Source: Candidatus Poribacteria bacterium
Lineage (GTDB): Bacteria; Poribacteria; WGA-4E; WGA-3G
DNA length: 64,000 nucleotides
Direction of reading: 5' to 3'
NCBI GenBank assembly: GCA_958295945.1
Contig: OY282386.1
Span: 1,875,371 to 1,939,370, forward strand
Shown here: positions 28,054-36,977 of the stretch, piece by piece
How the letters are laid out: the number at the start of each line of letters is the position of its first letter
Numbering within the stretch: the first letter of the stretch is position 1
The notes under the pieces: model-generated
Database searches by the model: none
Told to the model about the DNA's origin: nothing
What the model saw: the letters and a program-made list of their open reading frames with translations, nothing else
Program-made: the position numbers and the translations under genes

Positions 28054-29391
28054 TTATTTTACACTTTCAAAACGCATCTGCTTCTTAGTAAAATGCAATG
28101 GGACATCTCCAGTAGGACCATTACGTTGTTTTTTTATTGATAATAACGCTTCAACTACATCGTCAGTGTAAGCCTCTGGATCCTCGTAAATATCTTCTCT
28201 ATATAGAAATGCAACGAGGTCCGCATCTTGTTCTATCGCACCTGATTCTCGCAAGTCTGAGAGTTGGGGCTGTTTGTTAGGACGACGTTCTACTTCTCTA
28301 TTGAGCTGTGAGCATGCAAGAACAGGCACATTCAATTCCCATGCCAGTATTTTTAAAGCACGTGAAATCTCAGAGATTTCCTGCTCCCTTGCATTATACT
28401 TACCAGTTCCTCGTAGCAGTTGCAGATAGTCAACGATAATCAAGGCAAGGTCATCATAATCTCCTTTTAAACGGCGCGCTTCTGCACGAACTCCCTGTAC
28501 CGTTACCCCACGATTATCATTTACCAATATAGGAGCTTCGCTGAGTCTATCTACGCTTTGCCCCAAGGGTATCCAGTAATCCTCGTTAAACTTTCCTGCC
28601 CTTAATTGCCCGAAATTGATCTGCGACTCAGCGGAAAGCATGCGGAGGGCAATGTCTTGGGCTGGCATTTCAAGACTGAAGATGGCTACCGGACGTTTTT
28701 GTTCTATCGCAATGTTCTGGGCAATATTTAAGACTAAGGTGGTTTTCCCCATACTAGGGCGCGCAGCAATGATAATAAAATTACCAGGCTGCAACCCTGA
28801 TGTCAAGTTATCAAAATCTACGAAACCAGTAGCAACACCTAAAAACTTTTCTTTACTATGGAAGAGCTTTTCAATTACATTTATGCCTTGTTTAAGCAAT
28901 GACTGAATATGCTCAAACCCACGCTTGGCACCAGTCCGACCAAGCTCATATACTGATTCCTGTGATTGATCAAGTACATCGCTAATTTCTATACTTTCAT
29001 CCTGAGCAAGTTCACGGATTTGTGTAGATGCACGGATGAGCCGTCGTCGTGTGGCTTTCTCTCGTAAAATTTCCGCATAGAACTCCGAACTCTCAGTCTC
29101 AACAATCGGAGCTTGTAGTTCATACAGGTAATCTGAACCACCCACTCGATTCAACTGTTCTGTTCGATTCAATTCGTTTGCTACAAGTATGGGATCAGCA
29201 TCATTAACGCGATTATAGACAGCAAGGATCGCAGCATAGATAAGTTGATGATCGGTTGTGAAAAAAGCATCGGACGTTGGACCGAGCAACGTCTCTATAC
29301 GAGGAATTATAGACTTTTCAGTCATCATTGACCCAAGCACAGCTTGTTCAGCTTCTTTATCCATAAGCGAATCAACTGCTTGTGTTTGCAT
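28054..29391 (-). CDS. dnaB: replicative DNA helicase
   Basis: A 445-residue DnaB. The N-terminal helical domain (MDKEAEQAVLGSMM onwards) is followed by the RecA-like motor with Walker A ARPSMGKTTL, SLEMPAQDIALRML, Walker B LIIVDYLQLL and RESGAIEQDADLVAFLYR. It unwinds DNA at the fork. Length is normal and no intein interrupts it. GGAGG precedes the ATG. It lies 54 bp after rplI, the classical rpsF-ssb-rpsR-rplI-dnaB order. Confidence 0.98.
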   Translation of the reverse strand: MQTQAVDSLMDKEAEQAVLGSMMTEKSIIPRIETLLGPTSDAFFTTDHQLIYAAILAVYNRVNDADPILVANELNRTEQLNRVGGSDYLYELQAPIVETESSEFYAEILREKATRRRLIRASTQIRELAQDESIEISDVLDQSQESVYELGRTGAKRGFEHIQSLLKQGINVIEKLFHSKEKFLGVATGFVDFDNLTSGLQPGNFIIIAARPSMGKTTLVLNIAQNIAIEQKRPVAIFSLEMPAQDIALRMLSAESQINFGQLRAGKFNEDYWIPLGQSVDRLSEAPILVNDNRGVTVQGVRAEARRLKGDYDDLALIIVDYLQLLRGTGKYNAREQEISEISRALKILAWELNVPVLACSQLNREVERRPNKQPQLSDLRESGAIEQDADLVAFLYREDIYEDPEAYTDDVVEALLSIKKQRNGPTGDVPLHFTKKQMRFESVK

Positions 29392-29445
29392 GACTATTCC
29401 TCCATCAATCAGATAGTGTTGATGTCTGTAATTTGAAAAGTTTCG

Positions 29446-29895
29446 CTATGCTTCCCTCTCAACAACTACGCGCAATTCTGCTGTTACATCCGCATGAAGT
29501 TTGGCTGTGACTGTAAAAGCACCGAGTTCACGGATCGGTTCAGAAAGTTCTATGACACGTCTATCAAGTTCAACGTTTGCGGTTGCTCGCAAAGATTCTA
29601 CAATATCCGCAGGGGTAACGGAACCGAATAAACGGTCGTTTTCACCTGCGCGTCGAGTTAGATGACACGTAACATCAACAATCTGGGCTGCGATTTCACG
29701 CGCCTGATCTCTATCCTTTGATTCTTGTTGATCAATGACTCTTTTCTGATGCTCAAGAAAACGACGGTTTCGTTCCGTTGCATGCACTGCTAAATCCATT
29801 GGTAACAGGTAATTCCGAGCGTAACCATCAGCGACTCTAAGGACATCACCTGGAACTCCTAATCCATCAATTCTTTTTTTTAGTATGACTTCCAT
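29446..29895 (-). CDS. rplI: 50S ribosomal protein L9
   Basis: A 149-residue L9 from the ATG at 29895 (MEVILKKRIDGLGVPGD), matching the family's normal N-terminus and length. A longer frame to 30033 adds 46 residues unlike any L9 and is rejected. The N-terminal domain contains VADGYARNYLLPMDLAVHAT, followed by the long connecting helix and the C-terminal rRNA-binding domain. L9 binds 23S rRNA near the L1 stalk. Confidence 0.97.
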   Translation of the reverse strand: MEVILKKRIDGLGVPGDVLRVADGYARNYLLPMDLAVHATERNRRFLEHQKRVIDQQESKDRDQAREIAAQIVDVTCHLTRRAGENDRLFGSVTPADIVESLRATANVELDRRVIELSEPIRELGAFTVTAKLHADVTAELRVVVEREA

Positions 29896-29983
29896 AGTTT
29901 CCATCCAAATTGTGCATTTGTCTATGAAACATTGATAATTTTCAATAGAAATCCTGCACTTTAAGATTATATCTATTCTAAAA

Positions 29984-30184
29984 TTATCGTGTAAATGGCA
30001 ATAATGCCATATTTCTCGCCCGTTTGATAGCACGGGTTACCATTCGTTGTTGTTTTGCCGAAAGTCCAGATGCTCGGCGGCTAACTATTTTCCCACGTTC
30101 ATTCACAAACTTCCTTAATGTATCTACATCTTTGTAATCAACGGATTCCAACTTGCTATAACGAGTTCTCCGACGATATGCCAT
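29984..30184 (-). CDS. rpsR: 30S ribosomal protein S18
   Basis: A 66-residue S18 with the family core [20 protein letters not shown] and [25 protein letters not shown]. It pairs with S6 on the small-subunit platform; rpsF is two genes upstream. AAAGGAG lies before the ATG. The CxxC zinc pair found in some S18 proteins is absent, which is the common zinc-free form. Confidence 0.97.
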   Translation of the reverse strand: MAYRRRTRYSKLESVDYKDVDTLRKFVNERGKIVSRRASGLSAKQQRMVTRAIKRARNMALLPFTR

Positions 30185-30262
30185 GTGATTCTACTCCTTT
30201 AGTCTAACTCTACGAATAATAGTTAAAATGGTATAAGTGGCACTTATTTTCCACGAGATCTG

Positions 30263-30739
30263 TTAGAATGGTATATCATCATCCGTTGACGATGTATCAC
30301 TCTCTCCAGACGATGGTGTGGAACTCTGGTCTGATTGCCCTTGCATTGGTGTAGTATCTGGTGGTGTGGCTTGTGTGTATCCACCATTTGCTGCATCACC
30401 ATCCTGTCTGCCACCAATTAATTGCATACGGAACATTCTAACTCTGAGTTTGCTTCGTTTTTCCCCTTCAGGTGTTTCCCAAGAGTCAAACTTTAAGGCT
30501 CCTTCAAGGAAGACAGGACTACCCTTACTGAGGTATTCATTAACAATTTCGGCTTGCCTGTCCCATGCTTCAACATCAACAAAACAGACATTCTCTCTCT
30601 GTTCGCCACTCTGTCTATCAGTATACTTTTCACTCATAGCGATTCCAAAATTCGCAACGGCAGTTCCACTTGGCAGATACTTCATTTCCGGGTCTCGTGT
30701 GAGATTTCCCATCAAAATGACCTTGTTATAACTTGCCAT
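30263..30739 (-). CDS. ssb: single-stranded DNA-binding protein
   Basis: A 158-residue SSB. The OB fold begins MASYNKVILMGNLTRDPEMKYLPSGTAVANFGIA; a Gly/Gln/Ser/Thr-rich linker (about 115-150) leads to the acidic tip DDDIPF that recruits repair and replication partners. It sits between rpsF and rpsR, the classical arrangement. AAAGGAG precedes the ATG. Confidence 0.97.
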   Translation of the reverse strand: MASYNKVILMGNLTRDPEMKYLPSGTAVANFGIAMSEKYTDRQSGEQRENVCFVDVEAWDRQAEIVNEYLSKGSPVFLEGALKFDSWETPEGEKRSKLRVRMFRMQLIGGRQDGDAANGGYTQATPPDTTPMQGQSDQSSTPSSGESDTSSTDDDIPF

Positions 30740-30811
30740 AATATGCTCCTTTGTTGTCCTGCGTCATAAGATGATATTTTTTCTATTTCGCAAGTATGGT
30801 ATGATATGTAA

Positions 30812-31276
30812 TTATTCAGATTCTGCGGTATTGTCTTCAACGGATGTTGTGACTTCCTCGGACTCATTAGTTTCTTCTACAGATTCGGTTGTTTCTTCTT
30901 GAGTGTCTTCATCCGTTATATCTTCAGGGATATTATCATCCGTGGCTTCAGGTGCAGTTTTCTCTTCCTGTGCTGCTTTCAACTTTTCTATATCGTCTTC
31001 ATAGAGCACAATCATATGTCGTAAAATTGCTTCAATAACACGGAGTGCTTGGTTCACTTGAGCAACAAAATTTGGATCGCATTCAAACACATAAACTGCG
31101 TAATAACCCTCGCTGCGCTTCTGAATTGGGTATGCAAGTCGCCTCTTTCCCCAAACATCAAGATGAATTAGATTTCCACCACCTTCAATAATACCCTTGA
31201 CATTATCAATGAGTTCATTTGCCTCATTCTCCTCATGGTCAGGGGTGATAATAAGCATAAGTTCGTAATGTTTCAA
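30812..31276 (-). CDS. rpsF: 30S ribosomal protein S6 with acidic C-terminal extension
   Basis: A 154-residue S6. The first about 98 residues are the canonical fold (YELMLIITPDHEENEANELID, WGKRRLAYPIQKRSEGYYAVYVFECDP). The last about 55 residues are a Glu/Thr/Asp-rich tail. E. coli S6 also has a C-terminal tail that RimK extends with Glu, but this one is genetically encoded and much longer. First gene of the long minus-strand run; GAGAGG precedes the ATG and a strong promoter lies at 31391-31419. Confidence 0.95.
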   Translation of the reverse strand: MKHYELMLIITPDHEENEANELIDNVKGIIEGGGNLIHLDVWGKRRLAYPIQKRSEGYYAVYVFECDPNFVAQVNQALRVIEAILRHMIVLYEDDIEKLKAAQEEKTAPEATDDNIPEDITDEDTQEETTESVEETNESEEVTTSVEDNTAESE

Positions 31277-31390
31277 AGTGTATCCTCTCTATGGACTCAC
31301 GGCTCCACCGAAATATCGGGGAACAGAGATAAGTTTTATGTTGTTCTATCGCTTTGGATAGATTCTATCTTAATTACTAAATGTCACGTA

Positions 31391-31419
31391 ATTATAACAC
31401 ATTTCAATCGCTATATCAA
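31391..31419 (-). promoter_or_regulatory. predicted sigma70-type promoter of the rpsF-ssb-rpsR-rplI-dnaB run
   Basis: On the minus strand TTGATA and TATAAT are separated by exactly 17 nt, about 115 nt upstream of the rpsF start. This is a near-consensus -35/-10 pair in the only long gap before the operon. The leader is long enough to hold an autoregulatory RNA structure, but I could not identify one. Confidence 0.7.
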
Positions 31420-31555
31420 GTTTTTCAAGTGAATTGATGTGTGTGTAAGGCAATTAGTTGTAATATCATTAGAATGATATGCATGCCGATTGTTATCACA
31501 ACATCTTCTATATATCCCGCTTGCACTTCCATCCTAATACATCCCTGCATTTTCA

Positions 31556-31584
31556 TTGACATTTCCACTCTATTGATGTATTAT
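31556..31584 (+). promoter_or_regulatory. predicted sigma70-type promoter for the aminotransferase gene
   Basis: TTGACA (31556-31561) and TATTAT (31579-31584) are separated by 17 nt, ending 48 nt before the ATG at 31633. It diverges from the rpsF promoter; between them (about 31420-31555) I see nothing recognisable. An AGAGGAC sequence serves as ribosome-binding site. Confidence 0.7.
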
Positions 31585-31632
31585 AGAAATATATTCTCAC
31601 CGAATCTGAACTAGTTCATACAGAGGACAGAG

Positions 31633-32991
31633 ATGCCATCAATTTTAGAGCGATATCAAAAGACCTTTGCCAAAGATAGAGAACTATCACAAGCAGCAAA
31701 CCAACTCTTTCCAGATGGTGTGACCCACGATAGTCGCTACATGTCTCCATTCCCAATTTATATTACCCGTGCTGATGGTGCGAAAAAGTGGGGACTTGAA
31801 AACAACACATTCATTGACTATTGGGCAGGACACGGTGCATTACTATTAGGTCATAATCCACCTGATATTGTGGAAGCGGTGACTGCACAGATGCAACGTG
31901 GCACACATTATGGCGCGTGCCATACACTTGAATTGGAGTGGGGAAATCTGGTCACGCAACTCATTCCTTCAGCAGAACGCGTTAGGTTTGTCAGTTCTGG
32001 CACTGAAGCAACACTCATGGCGATTCGGCTTGCTCGTACCTATACGCGAAAAAATAAAGTGTTGAAGTTTGCTGGACATTTTCACGGTTGGCACGACAGC
32101 CTTATCTTTGGTGCATATCCACCCTTTGAGATGTCTGTCCCAGGCATTCCACAAGAGGTACGCGATACAACACTCCTCTGTCCTCCAAATGACATTGAGG
32201 AAGTCGAAAGATTATTGAAAACAGATAAAGACATTGCCTGCGTTATTCTTGAACCGACAGGTGCATCCTTTGGAATTGTTCCAACTGACGGTGTGTTTTT
32301 ACGAAAAATACGCGAAATTACTCAGAAGCACGATGTTCTTCTTATTTTCGACGAGGTGATAACAGGTTTTCGTGTTGCCCCAGGTGGTGCACAGGAATAT
32401 TACAATGTCACTCCCGATATGACAACACTGGCAAAGATTGTAGCTGGTGGATTACCAGGTGGTGCACTCGTTGGAAAAAAAGAGATACTTGAGCTAATCT
32501 CTATACAGGCTGAAGAAGACGGATTGAAAATGCCACATCCGGGTACATTTAATGCTAATCCACTCTCTGCATCTGCGGGTATTGCAATGCTTAACATTGT
32601 CAAGACAGGCAAACCGAATGAACAGGCAAACCACATCGCACAAAAACTTCGTGATGAACTCAACAAAGTTATTGATACATACGGATTAGATTGGGTGATA
32701 TACGGTGAGTTTTCTGGAATCAGACTCCTCATCGGACACGGTGAGAAAGATATGCGTGCTGCCGATTTTGACCCATATACTTGGGATTATCAAAGACTCA
32801 AAGGTGGTAATGATGAAGAATTGCTAACGCACCTACGATGTGGCTTGTTGCTCAATGGAATTGATCTTGCGACGAATGGTGGCATGACAACTGCTGCACA
32901 TACTGAAGAGGACATCACAACAACGGTGGATGCATTTGCACAAACGATAGAGTGGATGAAAGAAGATGAGTTAATACTCAATGCAAATTAG
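31633..32991 (+). CDS. class III aminotransferase, glutamate-1-semialdehyde aminomutase-like
   Basis: A 452-residue PLP enzyme of fold type I. SSGTEATLMAIRLART forms the phosphate-binding region; FDEVITGFRVAPGGAQ holds the PLP-binding Asp; the Schiff-base Lys is in LAKIVAGGLPGGALVG; the domain ends with a TAAHTEEDI segment as in HemL. HemL makes 5-aminolevulinate, but this protein is longer than typical HemL and has no heme-biosynthesis neighbour. It may instead be one of the many HemL-like aminotransferases or aminomutases. It starts 15 bp before the beta-helix gene, which suggests co-transcription. Confidence 0.88.
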   Translation: MPSILERYQKTFAKDRELSQAANQLFPDGVTHDSRYMSPFPIYITRADGAKKWGLENNTFIDYWAGHGALLLGHNPPDIVEAVTAQMQRGTHYGACHTLELEWGNLVTQLIPSAERVRFVSSGTEATLMAIRLARTYTRKNKVLKFAGHFHGWHDSLIFGAYPPFEMSVPGIPQEVRDTTLLCPPNDIEEVERLLKTDKDIACVILEPTGASFGIVPTDGVFLRKIREITQKHDVLLIFDEVITGFRVAPGGAQEYYNVTPDMTTLAKIVAGGLPGGALVGKKEILELISIQAEEDGLKMPHPGTFNANPLSASAGIAMLNIVKTGKPNEQANHIAQKLRDELNKVIDTYGLDWVIYGEFSGIRLLIGHGEKDMRAADFDPYTWDYQRLKGGNDEELLTHLRCGLLLNGIDLATNGGMTTAAHTEEDITTTVDAFAQTIEWMKEDELILNAN

Positions 32992-33006
32992 GCTACCTTA
33001 AAGTAT

Positions 33007-34248
33007 ATGGATTACTATATCAGTCCATTTGGGAAGGATTCTAACTCAGGAATATCCCAGAATCATCCATGGCAAAGCATCAAACGAGTAAATGCAACGC
33101 AATTTCTTCCGGGAGATTCGGTGTTGTTTCAAGGCAATCAGACTTTCAAGGGAAACCTGACGTTGTCTGTTGCAGATAAAGATACCGTAGATCAACACGT
33201 TACTTTCGGTTCTTATGGTGATGGAAATGCCATTATTGATGCTGGTATAGGTGCTGGTTTATATGCCAAAAACATAGGAAGTGTGCGGATAGTTGATCTA
33301 AATTTCGTTGGGACAGGAGCAGAACAGAATACGAGTTCTGGAATCTCGTTCGTAAATACACTTCCAGAAAGCAGAAAGTTAAAGTATATACACATTGAGA
33401 ATGTTAATATTGGTGGATTTAGGTACGCCGGAGTAAGCATTGCGGCACAACCTGTTGATGATGGGTGGTGTGGGTTTAATCAAGTAAAAATTACACACGC
33501 TGTTGTTCATGATAACGGAGATGCGGGGATAAACCTAATAGGAAATTGGAACCCTGAAGAGACAGGATATTCTCATTCTGACATCTATATTGGGAAGTGT
33601 CGTGTCTTTAAAAACTTCGGAATTCCAGGTAAGGGAAGTCATTCAGGAAACGGAATAGTCCTTGGACAAGTGGATGGTGCCACGATTGAACATTGTGTGG
33701 TTTATGAAAACGGAGTTTTGAATGATTGTGATGTCGGTGGTCCTATTGGAATATGGACATGGGATTCAAATCGCGTACTAATACAAATGAACGAATCACA
33801 TCATAACCGAACAAGCAGCAACAAAGACGGAGGCGGGTTTGATCTGGATGGAGGCGTTCGGAATTCAATTGTGCAATATAACTATTCACATGATAATGAT
33901 GGCGCGGGATTTCTATTAGCACAATTTGATGGGGCAAAGTCATTCCACAATAACGTAATCCGCTATAATCTCAGTGAAAACAATGGTCAAAGAAACACCT
34001 ATGGTGGTGTTCACCTATGGTCAACAGGTTCAAATGGCGGTATTAGAAATACAACTATTTATCAGAATACAATCATATCCTCAAAATCAACTAACGCAAA
34101 TCCTGCTGCTGTTGACTGTATGACTGATGGTATTTACAACATCCGTTTCTATAATAACACAATTAAAACAGATGGTAGGACAGATATAATTCGTGGTGAA
34201 GATAATTCTGAAGTGATTTTTAAAGGCAACTCTTGCTCCACTGAATAA
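33007..34248 (+). CDS. right-handed parallel beta-helix repeat protein
   Basis: A 413-residue protein opening YYISPFGKDSNSGISQNHPW, typical of DUF1565/pectate-lyase-like beta-helix proteins. Repeated coils with Asn ladders follow (VHDNGDAGINLIGN, NGIVLGQVDGATIEHCVVYENGV, QYNYSHDNDGAGFLLAQFDG, RYNLSENNGQ). Such solenoids bind or cleave polysaccharides. No signal peptide is present and an in-frame stop lies five codons before the ATG, so an exported form cannot be obtained by extending upstream. Substrate unknown. It follows the aminotransferase by 15 bp. Confidence 0.85.
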   Translation: MDYYISPFGKDSNSGISQNHPWQSIKRVNATQFLPGDSVLFQGNQTFKGNLTLSVADKDTVDQHVTFGSYGDGNAIIDAGIGAGLYAKNIGSVRIVDLNFVGTGAEQNTSSGISFVNTLPESRKLKYIHIENVNIGGFRYAGVSIAAQPVDDGWCGFNQVKITHAVVHDNGDAGINLIGNWNPEETGYSHSDIYIGKCRVFKNFGIPGKGSHSGNGIVLGQVDGATIEHCVVYENGVLNDCDVGGPIGIWTWDSNRVLIQMNESHHNRTSSNKDGGGFDLDGGVRNSIVQYNYSHDNDGAGFLLAQFDGAKSFHNNVIRYNLSENNGQRNTYGGVHLWSTGSNGGIRNTTIYQNTIISSKSTNANPAAVDCMTDGIYNIRFYNNTIKTDGRTDIIRGEDNSEVIFKGNSCSTE

Positions 34249-34299
34249 TATGGTATTCTCATTGATAAAATTGATCCACTTCCACGACGAGGGTAAAGA

Positions 34300-35895
34300 A
34301 TGAGACGATTTGGAACACAAGGACGCGTGTACCCTGATAGGCACTATGTTGTCCCTCGCACTAAAGAGATAGATGCCTTCAACATGCGTGTCAAGGAGGG
34401 TCGTTTTATCGTTCTGTTTGCACCCCGCCAAACCGGCAAGACTACTTTTTTCCGGATGGCACTTGATACTCTTTCTACAGATGACCCTACCTATTTCACT
34501 ATTCAAGTGGATTTCCAAGTAATGTGTAACTCCTCATCTGCTGTTTTCTATGATAGATTCTCTCAATTGATACGGAGACATATAGAGTATGTTCTTAAAA
34601 AAAGAGATGCCAAAAAACATGATGAATTAATTCGCTTTTTAAAAGTTGCGCAGATTAATGATCATTTTTCTTTATTAGCATACTTTGAGGAATTAGAGAA
34701 TTTACTTGGAGATAAAAAGGTTGTCTTACTCATAGACGAATTTGATGGTATCCCTCAAGATGTTGTCAGTGAATTTCTGTATACACTCCGCCACATTTAT
34801 CTCTCTGATGAACTTCAATGTCCACACAGTGTTGGAATAGTAGGCGTAAAAAGTATCAACCAACTCAACTATGACCGATCTGTTTCTCCTTTTAATGTTC
34901 AAGACGAGTTTCGGTTGCCAAACTTTACATTAGAGCAAGTTCAAGATCTACTTGGACAATATACGGCGGAAGTAGGACAAGCCTTTGCACCAGAAGTCAT
35001 CAAATCTCTCCACACACAGACAGGAGGACAACCTTTCTTAGTCAACCGTATCGGTCAAATTCTTACAGAAGAACTGAACATCCCTAAGACTGAGGAAGTC
35101 AAAATGTCGCATTTTGCAGAATCACACGCGCTACTCCTTGATGAACGAAATACCAATATTGAACATCTACTTACTAATATCCGTAGAAATCGTCGATTTG
35201 AAACCATCCTAATGCAAATTGCATCTTATGAAAAAGGATTACCATACAATCTTAATGATGATATTATCAACGAGTTAGCGACGTTTGGTGTCATCGCCAG
35301 AAGTTCTGATGGCATGTGCGAAATAGTAAATCCTATATATCAGCATCATATTCTACGTACATTCAAACCATTGTTAAATGGATTGGAATCACAATATCTC
35401 ACAGAAGATTCTGGAGAAGACTTTAGTCATTATCTTACACCTATCGGTTTGATTGATATGGTGTCTCTACTTGATAATTTCCGTGATTTTATCAGACGTG
35501 TAGGATTTCGCATCTTACAAGTTCCTGATACACCACAGGAGTTTGTTGGTCAACATCTACTCTATGCCTACCTTGATCAGTTCGTCCGCAGTGTAGGGGG
35601 AAATATGTATATTGAAGTGCAAACAGGACGCGGAAGAATGGACATTTTAATAATACATAATCAACAGAAGTATATTGTTGAAACCAAGATTTGGGAGGGA
35701 GATACGCGGTTTGAATCTGGTAAAAAACAACTCTCTGTGTACGCGGAATTGGAAGGAACAACAGAAGGTTACTACATTGTGTTTGATCACAGACAGAATC
35801 CTGAAACGCGAGTAGAAACAGAAGCTGTGAATGGTGTGCATATACGAAGTTATGTCATACCAATCATGCAAGAACGTCCTTCGTCAGTACAGTGA
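34300..35895 (+). CDS. AAA-like ATPase with C-terminal PD-(D/E)xK nuclease domain
   Basis: A 531-residue protein. Walker A is APRQTGKTT (41-49) and Walker B VVLLIDEFD (141-149). STAND-like helical and winged-helix regions follow (GGQPFLVNRIGQILTEEL; about 235-360). At the C-terminus GRMDILIIHNQQKYIVETKIWEG supplies D448, E461 and K463 of a PD-(D/E)xK nuclease. Related AAA-35-type ATPases with such nuclease tails are multicopy in poribacterial and cyanobacterial genomes; their role is unproven, with DNA defence or mobile-element functions suggested. The gene stands alone, 52 bp after the beta-helix gene. Confidence 0.85.
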   Translation: MRRFGTQGRVYPDRHYVVPRTKEIDAFNMRVKEGRFIVLFAPRQTGKTTFFRMALDTLSTDDPTYFTIQVDFQVMCNSSSAVFYDRFSQLIRRHIEYVLKKRDAKKHDELIRFLKVAQINDHFSLLAYFEELENLLGDKKVVLLIDEFDGIPQDVVSEFLYTLRHIYLSDELQCPHSVGIVGVKSINQLNYDRSVSPFNVQDEFRLPNFTLEQVQDLLGQYTAEVGQAFAPEVIKSLHTQTGGQPFLVNRIGQILTEELNIPKTEEVKMSHFAESHALLLDERNTNIEHLLTNIRRNRRFETILMQIASYEKGLPYNLNDDIINELATFGVIARSSDGMCEIVNPIYQHHILRTFKPLLNGLESQYLTEDSGEDFSHYLTPIGLIDMVSLLDNFRDFIRRVGFRILQVPDTPQEFVGQHLLYAYLDQFVRSVGGNMYIEVQTGRGRMDILIIHNQQKYIVETKIWEGDTRFESGKKQLSVYAELEGTTEGYYIVFDHRQNPETRVETEAVNGVHIRSYVIPIMQERPSSVQ

Positions 35896-35962
35896 ATTAA
35901 TAAAATGGCAAGGACACAGACAAAAACGAAAAGAATATTGATACTGAAAGGAATAGACAAAC

Positions 35963-36946
35963 ATGAAAACAATTACCTATCGTGATGCTTTAAAAGAAGC
36001 ACTGATAGAGGAGATGGAACGCGACGATGCTGTCTTTCTCATGGGGGAAGATATTGCTGAATATGGTGGAGCATATAAGGTTACGGATGGATTATACAAG
36101 GAGTTTGGAAAAGATCGTATCCGAAACACACCAATTTCTGAAGCGGCCATCATCGGCACTGCTCTGGGTGCTGCTGTCACAGGTATGCGTCCCGTCGCAG
36201 AACTTATGTACATTGACTTCACTGCTGTCGGTATGGACCAAATTGTCAACCAAGTTGCCAAAATCCGATATATGGTGGGTGGTCAGTTAGATGTACCACT
36301 TGTTATCCGAACACAAGGTGGAGCAGGTCGTTCCTCCGCTGCACAACACGCACAAAGCCTTGAGTCATGGTTTGTACATATTCCTGGACTCCTTGTCGTG
36401 ATGCCAGCTACCCCTTATGATGCAAAAGGATTGCTGAAGACTGCAATCCGAAACGACAATCCTATTATGTTCATTGAGCACAAACTGCTATATACTGAAG
36501 AAGGTGAGATACCCGATGAAGAGTACACAATTCCCTTGGGTGAAGCAGATATTAAACGTGAAGGTGAGGATATAACTATCTTAGCAACATCGCGTATGGT
36601 GCTGAAAGCACTCGCTGCTGCTGAAGAACTCGCAGAAGAAGGTATATCTGCAGAAATTGTTGATCCAAGAACTTTGATGCCTCTTGACAAAGAAACAATT
36701 TATGAATCAGTTAAGAAAACAAATCGTTTGTTAATCGCACATGAAGCCGTCGGCAGGGCAGGATTTGGTGCGGAGATCGCTGCATTGGTTGTCCGTGAAG
36801 TGTTTGACTATCTTGATGCCCCCATTGAACGGGTTACCGCTGCACCTGTCCCTGTCCCCTTTGCCCCTGTGATGGAAAAATTTGTTATACCTGATACAGA
36901 ACAGATTGTTGATGCTGCACGAAAATTAGTCAGATACGAAATATAA
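35963..36946 (+). CDS. pyruvate/2-oxoacid dehydrogenase E1 component, beta subunit
   Basis: A 327-residue E1 beta. Characteristic segments are MGEDIAEYGGAYKVTDGL, RIRNTPISEAAIIGTALGAA, the ThDP-site GGAGRSSAAQHAQSLESWFVHIPGL and a C-terminal transketolase domain (LLIAHEAVGRAGFGAEIAA). With E1 alpha it decarboxylates pyruvate or a branched-chain 2-oxoacid. No E1 alpha, E2 or E3 gene lies in the window, so the substrate cannot be assigned from context. It is followed 31 bp later by hflK. Confidence 0.94.
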   Translation: MKTITYRDALKEALIEEMERDDAVFLMGEDIAEYGGAYKVTDGLYKEFGKDRIRNTPISEAAIIGTALGAAVTGMRPVAELMYIDFTAVGMDQIVNQVAKIRYMVGGQLDVPLVIRTQGGAGRSSAAQHAQSLESWFVHIPGLLVVMPATPYDAKGLLKTAIRNDNPIMFIEHKLLYTEEGEIPDEEYTIPLGEADIKREGEDITILATSRMVLKALAAAEELAEEGISAEIVDPRTLMPLDKETIYESVKKTNRLLIAHEAVGRAGFGAEIAALVVREVFDYLDAPIERVTAAPVPVPFAPVMEKFVIPDTEQIVDAARKLVRYEI

Positions 36947-36977
36947 TATACAGTTAGATTACATAAAGGAGAATAAA

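Noticed and set aside
29896-30033. N-terminal extension of ribosomal protein L9
   Set aside because: The 46 extra residues are unlike L9; the ATG at 29895 gives the normal N-terminus and length.
34087-34518. 143-codon minus-strand open frame
   Set aside because: It crosses the end of the beta-helix gene and the start of the AAA gene on the opposite strand; no domain seen.
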